Source: Flavobacterium psychrophilum (GTDB lineage Bacteria; Bacteroidota; Bacteroidia; Flavobacteriales; Flavobacteriaceae). Taken from it: a stretch of 24,644 bases of DNA. The stretch is taken from positions 1 to 24,644 of the forward strand of contig QFQM01000057.1 in assembly GCA_003243255.1 (NCBI GenBank), read 5' to 3'. The position numbers and the translations under genes were made by a program. Below, piece after piece: positions 7,683 to 13,218 of the stretch; the first letter of the stretch is position 1, and each line of letters opens with the position of its first letter. Below the pieces are notes generated by a model. That model saw only the letters and a program-made list of their open reading frames with translations. It ran no database searches and had not been told where the DNA came from.

Positions 7683-7996
7683 TGCTTTGGTGCTGCGATT
7701 TTAGCCAGTAGTTGACGGTCAATGTAAAATGTGCCAAAAGGTATAAAACAGGCAAGTAATACTTTCCATATTGTTTCTTTGAATTTCCATTGCTGCTCTA
7801 CACCAACGCTCAGCGCGTTGAAAATGAAGAGCAGGAAAAGTCCCCCATGTATAGGTCCCATTGCTTTTACAAGTGATGGATCGTGTGAAAAATATTTAAG
7901 GGGTACAGCAATAAATACAAGTACTAATAGTGACAGGCCTTCTAAAAATCCCAGTATCCTGAGACGGCCAACATTGGTTTTAAATAAATGTGTCAT
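7679..7996 (-). CDS. DUF3817 integral membrane protein
   Basis: This 105-residue protein has three membrane helices. It shows the family signature GRLRILGFLEGLSLLVLVFIAVPLKY at the start, the GPIHGGLFLLFI loop-helix at about 48-60 and the PFGTFYIDRQL end typical of DUF3817 (YdzA-like) proteins. The conserved His within the second helix and the Glu in the first helix are the only polar residues likely to matter inside the membrane. No activity is established for the family. It lies 2 bp after the preceding gene and overlaps the diheme cytochrome gene by 4 bp, so translation is coupled on both sides. Its place inside an electron-transfer-like operon is the only functional hint. Confidence 0.9.
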   Translation of the reverse strand: MTHLFKTNVGRLRILGFLEGLSLLVLVFIAVPLKYFSHDPSLVKAMGPIHGGLFLLFIFNALSVGVEQQWKFKETIWKVLLACFIPFGTFYIDRQLLAKIAAPKQ

Positions 7997-7998
7997 GG

Positions 7999-8457
7999 TT
8001 AAAAATGTCTTAGATAAGGGCGTTGCGCAAGAGGAGAGAAAGGCCAGGGAATAGCTATCAGGATGATGAATAGTCCAATAGTGAAGAATGTCATCATAAT
8101 TTTAAATTTATTGCTGTCTGATGCTGCTCTTTTGGCTTTCGCTGATCCTATTGTAATAAAAACAACTGCGGTAAGCATCAGTGATAGATGAACCAACCCA
8201 AAGAAAACGGGATCACTCCAGCCTTTTTTTATTTCAGAAACCATTGCTTTGGCAACCGGACTTTGGGTATACAGTATAATTCCCAAAAGCAACTGGATGT
8301 GCGCAATAGTTGCTGTCCAGTGGCGCAATGAATTGTCGTTTTTAGAGAAGGGCAATAATTTTCTGTGTCCCTGCCATGACTTGTAGATTGAAAAAAGCAA
8401 GGAGATAAGAACCGCCCACCTGAACAGGGAATGGGCGACTAAAAGTGATTGATGCAT
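7999..8457 (-). CDS. Four-helix His-rich membrane protein, cytochrome b-like
   Basis: From ATG 8457 the product has 152 residues and four predicted membrane segments. Histidines lie in or next to them: H9 (AHSLFRW), H46 and H53 (RHWTATIAHIQLLLG) and H90 (GLVHLSLML). That is the pattern expected of a small heme b-binding membrane protein, and similar Flavobacterium proteins are often labelled cytochrome B; I infer heme binding only from this. A longer frame to 8502 exists, but a TAnnTTTG promoter element lies at 8483-8490, upstream of ATG 8457 and inside that extension, so the later start is chosen. It is first in an operon with the DUF3817 and diheme cytochrome c genes, behind a TetR-type operator. 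Confidence 0.8.
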   Translation of the reverse strand: MHQSLLVAHSLFRWAVLISLLFSIYKSWQGHRKLLPFSKNDNSLRHWTATIAHIQLLLGIILYTQSPVAKAMVSEIKKGWSDPVFFGLVHLSLMLTAVVFITIGSAKAKRAASDSNKFKIMMTFFTIGLFIILIAIPWPFSPLAQRPYLRHF

Positions 8458-8482
8458 AACTGTGATTTTTTGATTGATGATG

Positions 8483-8490
8483 CAAAGATA
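8483..8490 (-). promoter_or_regulatory. -7 element of the cytochrome operon promoter
   Basis: TATCTTTG on the minus strand fits TAnnTTTG exactly and lies 26 bp before ATG 8457. The expected -33 position falls inside the inverted repeat at 8495-8520, so a protein bound there would block polymerase. Confidence 0.6.
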
Positions 8491-8494
8491 TATT

Positions 8495-8520
8495 AAAAAC
8501 ATACTAACTGGTATGTTTTT
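8495..8520. promoter_or_regulatory. TetR-type operator: perfect 10-bp inverted repeat
   Basis: AAAAACATAC (8495-8504) and GTATGTTTTT (8511-8520) are exact inverted copies around the 6-nt spacer TAACTG. The core ACATAC-N6-GTATGT has the size and symmetry of TetR-family operators. It lies between the end of the TetR gene (8533) and the -7 box of the downstream operon. It could also fold as an AT-rich terminator of the TetR gene, but only 3 of 10 pairs are G-C. Confidence 0.7.
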
Positions 8521-8532
8521 GTAGAAAAAAAA

Positions 8533-9123
8533 TTATATCAGTGTTTTAAGGTAAATTTTAAGCTGTTCCAAATGGCCTTTGTAAATTTCTTTCCCATAGA
8601 TTTTACCAAGGTTTCTGATGCCTCCATAACCTGCCATAATGAAGTAGGCAACCTGCTTGCTGTTAGTGTCTTTTTTTATTTTTCCTGAAGTTTTGCCTTT
8701 TTCCAGGCAGGTAGATATGGCTTCGTGCCATTGGTTGTTAAGCTTCATTAAAGACGATTGAAAAGCTTCATTGTGGGAAGCCATTTCTTCAACCAGATTA
8801 ACGGCCGGGCAACCATATTTCACAATGAAAAAAGGGTTTTCCATGAGTAGTGAATGCATCATGGCATAAATCTCGTTAACAGGGTCGTCGCTATCAGAAA
8901 GCGGACCTATCAATGCTCCCTGCATGCCGGGAACCATAACTTCATTTATCATGGCAAGACCCATTTCGTCCTTGTTCTTAAAATGATAAAAGAAAGCACC
9001 CTTGGTAACCTGTGTGGTAGCAATAATCTCGTCTACGCTGGTAGTGCGGTAGCCGTTCTGGTATACAAGCCCGAAGGCTTTTTGCAGTATGTTGAGTCGG
9101 GTAGCGGCAGCTTTGGCGGACAT
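8533..9123 (-). CDS. TetR/AcrR-family transcriptional repressor
   Basis: From ATG 9123 the protein has 196 residues. The N-terminal DNA-binding domain is standard TetR: SAKAAATRLNILQKAFGLV (helix 1), NGYRTTSVDEIIATTQVTKG (helices 2-3) and AFFYHFKNKDEMGLAMI (the YxxFKxKxEL signature). The C-terminal ligand domain (about 60-196) contains KYGCPAVNLVEEMASHNEAF and GYGGIRNLGKIYGKEIYKGHLEQL, similar to NemR/AcuR-like repressors; Cys in KYGCP could sense electrophiles, but that is inference. The frame extends to 9192, but that would start in the pnp terminator, so 9123 is used. The likely target is the operon just downstream, whose promoter holds a perfect inverted repeat. No copy of that repeat is seen before this gene, so self-repression is not supported. 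Confidence 0.92.
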   Translation of the reverse strand: MSAKAAATRLNILQKAFGLVYQNGYRTTSVDEIIATTQVTKGAFFYHFKNKDEMGLAMINEVMVPGMQGALIGPLSDSDDPVNEIYAMMHSLLMENPFFIVKYGCPAVNLVEEMASHNEAFQSSLMKLNNQWHEAISTCLEKGKTSGKIKKDTNSKQVAYFIMAGYGGIRNLGKIYGKEIYKGHLEQLKIYLKTLI

Positions 9124-9178
9124 TATAATTTTGATTAGGCTGCAAAGATGCAACTTTTTTGGAAATACGGTAAAAGTA

Positions 9179-9212
9179 AAAAACCCTGTCACTTTTCAGT
9201 AACAGGGTTTTT
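9179..9212 (-). terminator. Intrinsic terminator of pnp
   Basis: AAAAACCCTGT (9179-9189) pairs with ACAGGGTTTTT (9202-9212), an 11-bp stem, and the 12-nt loop can close further by an AC/GT pair. Reading the minus strand, a T-rich tract follows the stem. It separates pnp from the TetR gene 56 bp further on. Confidence 0.85.
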
Positions 9213-9236
9213 ATAATTAACCTTTTATAAGGATGA

Positions 9237-11546
9237 TTAAGACTCCTGAGGAGCTTCACCATTATTTTCATTTTGCGGAGCATCATTCCTGCGCTCTTCT
9301 CTAGGGCCACGGTCACGAGAGTTTCTGTCATCTCTTGATCCACGGTTATCCCTGTTTCCACCGCCACGGTTGTCACGGTTGTTGTCACGAGGGCCACGGT
9401 CTTCGCGTTTAGGAGCGTTCTCATCCCTTGGAGGGCGAGGTAGCAATGCTTTTCTTGAAACTTTTTCTTTTCTTGTTTTAGGATCGATACCAATGTATTT
9501 TACATCAAATACGTCTCCCATGTTCACAACGTCAGTTACGTTTTCAGTACGTTCCCATGCAAGCTCAGATACGTGAAGCAGCACTTCATTACCCGGAGCA
9601 TCCATGTACTCTACTACTGCACCAAAGTCAAGCATTTTTATAACTTTTACGCTATATGTTTCGCCAACTTGTGGTTTGAAGATGATAGAGTCAATTTTAC
9701 GTAGTACCATATCGATTCCTTCAGGGCTTGTACCAAGGATCTCAACTTCTCCCTGCTCATTAACCTCATTGATAACGATAGTTGTGCCTGAAGCTTTCTG
9801 AAGTTCCTGAATAACTTTTCCACCAGGTCCGATAAGTGCACCAATGTATGCACCAGGGATAGTAACAGTAACGATTTTTGGAGCGTGACGCTTAACAGTT
9901 TCTCTTGGAGTATCGATAACTTCGGTCAGTTTACCAAGGATATGAAGACGTCCGTCGCGAGCCTGGTTAAGGGCTTGTTCCATGATCTCATAGTTAAGGC
10001 CGTCAATTTTGATGTCCATCTGACAAGCAGTGATACCATCAGCCGTACCTGTAACTTTAAAGTCCATATCTCCTAAGTGATCCTCATCACCAAGAATGTC
10101 AGAAAGTACAGCCCAACGTCCTGTAGCATCGTCAGAGATAAGTCCCATAGCGATACCGGAAACCGGTTTTTTCATTTTTACACCCGCATCAAGAAGTGCA
10201 AGCGTACCTGCACATACAGTAGCCATTGAAGATGAACCGTTAGATTCAAGTACTTCAGATACTACACGCACAGTATATGGGTTCTCGTCAGAGATCATAT
10301 TTTTAAGTGCACGTTGTGCAAGGTTACCGTGTCCAACCTCTCTTCTTGAAGTTCCTCTTAGTGGTTTAGCCTCACCTGTAGAGAAAGGAGGGAAGTTGTA
10401 GTGAAGGTAGAAACGCTCTTCACCTTGTTCAGACGGTAAGTCGATGATGTTAGCCTCACGGGAAGTACCAAGCGTTACAGTAGCAAGCGCCTGAGTTTCA
10501 CCTCTTGTGAAGATTGATGATCCGTGAGCAGATGGAAGGTAATCAACCTCACACCATATTGGACGGATCTCAGTTGTTTTCCTTCCGTCAAGACGGATAC
10601 CAAGATCAAGGATAACGTTTCTTACAGCCTCTTTTTGAGATTTGTAAAGGTATTTAGAGATAAGCTCTGCTTTTTCAAGAAGTTCTTCTTCTGTAAAGGC
10701 AGCTTTTACTTCTTCTTTTACTTCAGCAAATTTCTCAGAACGCTCATGCTTAGCAGAACTTTCTTTAGCGATGTTGAAGAATTTGTCATAAGCAAGTTCG
10801 TAAACTTTAGCTTTTACTTCATCATCATTTGCCTCAGGCTCATACGTCCTGAATTCTTTCCCGATAGCAGCTCTTAGTTTTTCCTGAGCAGCAACCTGAA
10901 GTTTAATAGCTTCGTGAGCAAATTTAATTGCCTCAACCATTTCAGCTTCAGAGATCTCTTTCATCTCACCTTCAACCATCGCGATAGTGTCAGCAGATGC
11001 ACCGATGATCATATCAATGTCAGATTCAGCAAGCTGTGCTTTGCTTGGGTTGATGATAAGCTGTCCGTTTACACGTCCTACACGTACCTCAGAGATAAGT
11101 GTGTAGAAAGGAACGTCAGACACTGCAAGTGCAGCAGAAGCCGCAAGACCTGCAAGTGCATCAGGCATTACTTCTTCATCGTGAGACATAAGCTGGATCA
11201 TTACCTGCGTTTCAGCGTGGTAGTCATCCGGGAAAAGCGGACGTAATACACGGTCAACCAATCTCATGGTTAAAACCTCTGCGTCGCTTGGCCTTGCTTC
11301 ACGTTTGAAGAATCCGCCAGGGAAACGCCCTGCAGCGGCAAATTTTTCACGGTAATCTACCGTTAGGGGTAAAAAGTCGATACCCGGAGCAGCAGTTCTT
11401 GCTGATACTACAGTAGCAAGCAACATAGAGTTGCCCATCTGTACCACAACAGATCCGTCTGCCTGTTTCGCTAATTTACCTGTTTCGATCGAGATGCTTC
11501 GTCCATCTCCCAGATCGATGATTTCTTTAATTACGTTAGGAATCAT
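9237..11546 (-). CDS. pnp: Polyribonucleotide nucleotidyltransferase (PNPase)
   Basis: The 769-residue enzyme degrades RNA 3' to 5' by phosphorolysis. It has two RNase PH cores joined by a helical linker: the first at about residues 10-215 ([18 protein letters not shown]), the second at about 310-545, with the catalytic segment [12 protein letters not shown] near 485-495 carrying the metal and phosphate ligands. A KH domain follows at about 555-615 ([14 protein letters not shown]), then an S1 domain at about 620-695. The tail after residue 700 is highly charged and disordered, built of R/D/N/G runs ([12 protein letters not shown]), an extension seen in Bacteroidota PNPases and probably RNA-binding. 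All key residues seem present. It sits after rpsO, the classic order, but a strong terminator stands between them. Confidence 0.98.
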   Translation of the reverse strand: MIPNVIKEIIDLGDGRSISIETGKLAKQADGSVVVQMGNSMLLATVVSARTAAPGIDFLPLTVDYREKFAAAGRFPGGFFKREARPSDAEVLTMRLVDRVLRPLFPDDYHAETQVMIQLMSHDEEVMPDALAGLAASAALAVSDVPFYTLISEVRVGRVNGQLIINPSKAQLAESDIDMIIGASADTIAMVEGEMKEISEAEMVEAIKFAHEAIKLQVAAQEKLRAAIGKEFRTYEPEANDDEVKAKVYELAYDKFFNIAKESSAKHERSEKFAEVKEEVKAAFTEEELLEKAELISKYLYKSQKEAVRNVILDLGIRLDGRKTTEIRPIWCEVDYLPSAHGSSIFTRGETQALATVTLGTSREANIIDLPSEQGEERFYLHYNFPPFSTGEAKPLRGTSRREVGHGNLAQRALKNMISDENPYTVRVVSEVLESNGSSSMATVCAGTLALLDAGVKMKKPVSGIAMGLISDDATGRWAVLSDILGDEDHLGDMDFKVTGTADGITACQMDIKIDGLNYEIMEQALNQARDGRLHILGKLTEVIDTPRETVKRHAPKIVTVTIPGAYIGALIGPGGKVIQELQKASGTTIVINEVNEQGEVEILGTSPEGIDMVLRKIDSIIFKPQVGETYSVKVIKMLDFGAVVEYMDAPGNEVLLHVSELAWERTENVTDVVNMGDVFDVKYIGIDPKTRKEKVSRKALLPRPPRDENAPKREDRGPRDNNRDNRGGGNRDNRGSRDDRNSRDRGPREERRNDAPQNENNGEAPQES

Positions 11547-11567
11547 AAATTAATTCGTTTGATTAAA

Positions 11568-11617
11568 CAATGGGTTGTTTAGTGTGTTGTTGTCGTGTAG
11601 TTGTTTAGTACCCAATG
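11568..11617 (-). promoter_or_regulatory. pnp leader: long stem enclosing a duplicated 10-mer
   Basis: On the transcript CATTGGGT (11610-11617) can pair with ACCCATTG (11568-11575), 7 of 8 positions. The enclosed 34-nt loop is almost free of G and holds two copies of ACTAAACAAC (11600-11609 and 11574-11583, the second overlapping the stem by two bases), with a rough 13-nt period. No clear TAnnTTTG promoter was found for pnp in the 103 bp after the rpsO terminator. A regulatory role is inferred. Confidence 0.4.
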
Positions 11618-11651
11618 AAAAACCAAAACTTTTTCTGCATTATGTAAAAAT

Positions 11652-11679
11652 AAAAAGAGGCGCGCGGGCACCTCTTCTC
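11652..11679 (-). terminator. Intrinsic terminator of rpsO
   Basis: On the minus strand AGAGGTGC (11668-11675) pairs with GCGCCTCT (11656-11663), 8 bp with one G-T pair and loop CCGC, followed by a run of T (TTTTTATTTTT, from 11656 downward). GC content is far above the surroundings. It lies 11 bp after the rpsO stop codon. Confidence 0.88.
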
Positions 11680-11686
11680 ATTTCGA

Positions 11687-11956
11687 TTATTTTCTGATGT
11701 TTAGTTCTTTGATAATCTCACGGTATCTGTTAATCTCTTTTTTCTTCAGGTAATCAAGAAGACTTCTTCTTTTACCTACCAGTTTTACAAGAGAACGCTC
11801 AGTGTTGTAATCATGACGATTTTTCTTAAGGTGCTCAGTAAGGTGGTTGATCCTGAATGTAAAAAGGGCAATCTGACCTTCAGCTGAACCGGTGTTAGTT
11901 GCAGCTTTACCGTGTTTTGCGAAAATTTCCGCTTTAACTTCTTTAGTTAAGTACAT
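11687..11956 (-). CDS. rpsO: 30S ribosomal protein S15
   Basis: The 89-residue protein is a full-length S15: TGSAEGQIALFTFRINHLTEHLKKNRHDYNTERSLVKLVGKRRSLLDYLKK contains the conserved HLKxHxxDxxxRRxLxxLVxxRRxLLxYL core, with Asn/Asp in the family positions, and ends with YREIIKELNIRK. It binds the central domain of 16S rRNA early in small-subunit assembly and, in several bacteria, represses its own mRNA. It has its own promoter (TTG-N19-TACCTTTG) and its own terminator; pnp follows 140 bp downstream. A hairpin is predicted at the very 5' end of its transcript. Start ATG 11956 is the only sensible one. Confidence 0.98.
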   Translation of the reverse strand: MYLTKEVKAEIFAKHGKAATNTGSAEGQIALFTFRINHLTEHLKKNRHDYNTERSLVKLVGKRRSLLDYLKKKEINRYREIIKELNIRK

Positions 11957-11986
11957 GCTAATATTATTTAAATGATTATTATGTAT

Positions 11987-12003
11987 GTTAGGTATATCCT
12001 AAC
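11987..12003 (-). promoter_or_regulatory. Hairpin at the 5' end of the rpsO transcript
   Basis: GTTAGG (11987-11992) and CCTAAC (11998-12003) form a perfect 6-bp inverted repeat around TATAT. The -7 box ends at 12009, so transcription should begin near 12003-12005 and the mRNA would open with this hairpin. It may protect the 5' end or take part in control by S15; both are inferences. Confidence 0.5.
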
Positions 12004-12008
12004 GGCTG

Positions 12009-12038
12009 CAAAGGTAATCAATATTTTTTTACGTGCAA
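12009..12038 (-). promoter_or_regulatory. rpsO promoter
   Basis: TACCTTTG (12009-12016) matches the -7 consensus TAnnTTTG, and TTG (12036-12038) sits exactly 19 bp upstream, the typical Flavobacterium spacing. It is the best promoter match in the window. The leader to ATG 11956 would be about 47 nt. Confidence 0.8.
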
Positions 12039-12046
12039 GCCTTTTT

Positions 12047-12122
12047 CTAAGTTGCTGAGTTGCTTAGGTTCTGAGCTGCTGAGGACTTGGTCTAAGGACC
12101 TAAGGGCCTAAGTTGCTAAGTA
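12047..12122. repeat. Degenerate tandem repeat, 8-nt unit with CTNAG core
   Basis: Successive octamers on the plus strand read CTAAGTTG, CTGAGTTG, CTTAGGTT, CTGAGCTG, CTGAGGAC; after a slip the array continues as CTAAGGAC, CTAAGGGC, CTAAGTTG, CTAAGTA. Nine units share a CTNAG or close core. It occupies the whole space between the rpsO promoter and the stop codon of the GAF gene (12126), with a 3-nt gap, and codes for nothing. Confidence 0.75.
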
Positions 12123-12125
12123 CCA

Positions 12126-12581
12126 TTAAAAAAGTTTCGCCACTTCTTCATTTACAAACTCAAGGAAACGCTCATCTCTTTCGGTAAACGGATCGAGTAC
12201 ATGAGAGTCGATGTCAATCTGGCCTATGTTTTTTCCGTTAACGAATAACGGTACTACTATTTCCGATTTTACGGTTAGCGAACAGGCAATGTAATTATCC
12301 TGTGCTTTTACGTCCGGCACCACAAAATTCTGGTTAGATACTGCCACCTGTCCGCAGATTCCTTTCCCAAAAGGGATAACAGTATGGTCGGTAGCTTCCC
12401 CTGCATATGGTCCCAGCAGAAGCTCAGGCTTATCGCCATTGGCAAAATAAAAGCCAACCCAGTCGTAGTAATCAATGTTGTCTCGCAAAAGATGACAAAG
12501 CTGCAATAGCTTCTCTTCTCTTATTGCATTATCGTGGTGAAGTATGTCGGTAACTTTTGGTCTTAATTCTTCAAATGTCAT
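12126..12581 (-). CDS. msrC: Free methionine-(R)-sulfoxide reductase, GAF domain
   Basis: The 151-residue protein is a single GAF domain of the fRMsr type, which reduces free methionine-R-sulfoxide in the cytoplasm. Visible family motifs are WVGFYF, LLLGPYAG, PFGKGICGQVA, the VPDV element, NYIACS, SEIVVPL and IGQIDIDSH. Of the three redox cysteines known in the E. coli enzyme, two are present (ICGQ and IACS); the third, in E. coli before the IPVG segment, is His here (DHTVIPFG). Length matches the family. A TAATTTTG element (12601-12608) 20 bp upstream is a plausible -7 box. It is divergent from the metal-module operon. Confidence 0.9.
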   Translation of the reverse strand: MTFEELRPKVTDILHHDNAIREEKLLQLCHLLRDNIDYYDWVGFYFANGDKPELLLGPYAGEATDHTVIPFGKGICGQVAVSNQNFVVPDVKAQDNYIACSLTVKSEIVVPLFVNGKNIGQIDIDSHVLDPFTERDERFLEFVNEEVAKLF

Positions 12582-12600
12582 GATGTAATTTATTTTTATG

Positions 12601-12608
12601 CAAAATTA
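12601..12608 (-). promoter_or_regulatory. Possible -7 element of the msrC promoter
   Basis: TAATTTTG on the minus strand fits TAnnTTTG and lies 20 bp before ATG 12581. No TTG was found at the right distance upstream, so support is partial. Confidence 0.4.
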
Positions 12609-12712
12609 TGACAAACTCTATTCCACTTATGTTTTTACCGGTGGAAAATATAAAATTCCCACATTTTGCATTTTATTGGCTGTCAGCCTGTCTGCATTTA
12701 GTAGAAAATATA

Positions 12713-12720
12713 TACATTTG
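12713..12720 (+). promoter_or_regulatory. -7 element of the metal-module operon, near-leaderless
   Basis: TACATTTG fits TAnnTTTG and ends 7 bp before ATG 12728, so transcription should begin at or within a few bases of the start codon. Only weak CTG triplets lie at the -33 position. The location argues for the start at 12728 over the upstream ATG at 12608. Confidence 0.55.
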
Positions 12721-12727
12721 TCACGAT

Positions 12728-13153
12728 ATGAAATTTAATAAGCACATAGGTATCCTTTTAGCGTTCCTGATATTGGCATCCAATATGGGGTTCGCGATCA
12801 ATGTGCATTATTGTCATAACGAAGTTTCATCGGTTTCATTAGCCTATAAAATTGATGAGCTATGTAATGATCATCATAAACAGGAAACCAAAAGCTGTTG
12901 CGCAAAACCGTCTGAGAGTCATAAAAAGTGCTGCAAGAACGATCTTGTAAAACTTCAGGATGACAAAGCGGACAATATTATCGTTAAGTCGCTTCAGTTA
13001 GATCTTAGCGCGTTTTATGCAGTAGAGGAGTGGAAACCTGCTCAGTTTGAGGTATATACTCCGGTAACTACACAGGAGTCACCTTCATTTTATTGCGAGG
13101 CGCATGCTCCGCCCTTATTCAAATTATACTGCCAGTACATTTTCTACGCCTGA
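12728..13153 (+). CDS. HYC_CC_PP family periplasmic protein, likely metal-related
   Basis: From ATG 12728 the product has 141 residues. A signal peptide (MKFNKHIGILLAFLILASNMGFA) is followed by the three motifs that name the family: HYC at 27-29, vicinal cysteines at 57-58 and 68-69 within a His/Lys-rich stretch (HHKQETKSCCAKPSESHKKCC), and PP at 128-129. The cysteine and histidine density suggests binding of a soft metal such as copper in the periplasm; no experiment is known to me. The open frame begins at 12608, but a promoter element lies between the two candidate starts. A TonB-dependent receptor and an HMA protein follow on the same strand, which supports the metal role. Confidence 0.87.
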   Translation: MKFNKHIGILLAFLILASNMGFAINVHYCHNEVSSVSLAYKIDELCNDHHKQETKSCCAKPSESHKKCCKNDLVKLQDDKADNIIVKSLQLDLSAFYAVEEWKPAQFEVYTPVTTQESPSFYCEAHAPPLFKLYCQYIFYA

Positions 13154-13218
13154 GTTATACATTATAATTATTTCCCTATGCAGGGAACACAATGATTATT
13201 AATGATATAACTTTTTTT

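Noticed and set aside
8495..8520. The inverted repeat read as a terminator of the TetR gene
   Set aside because: The stem is mostly A-T with three G-C pairs, and its place in the downstream promoter fits an operator better. A minor terminator role is not excluded.
10524..11246. Long plus-strand open frames opposite pnp, and similar ones opposite groEL and the DUF853 gene
   Set aside because: They are antisense to well-conserved genes, have odd Phe/Ser/Cys-rich composition and no family features; they are shadows of the codon bias of the real genes.
12608..12727. Start of the HYC_CC_PP protein at ATG 12608
   Set aside because: The extra 40 residues precede a clear signal peptide, and a TAnnTTTG element lies inside that extension.
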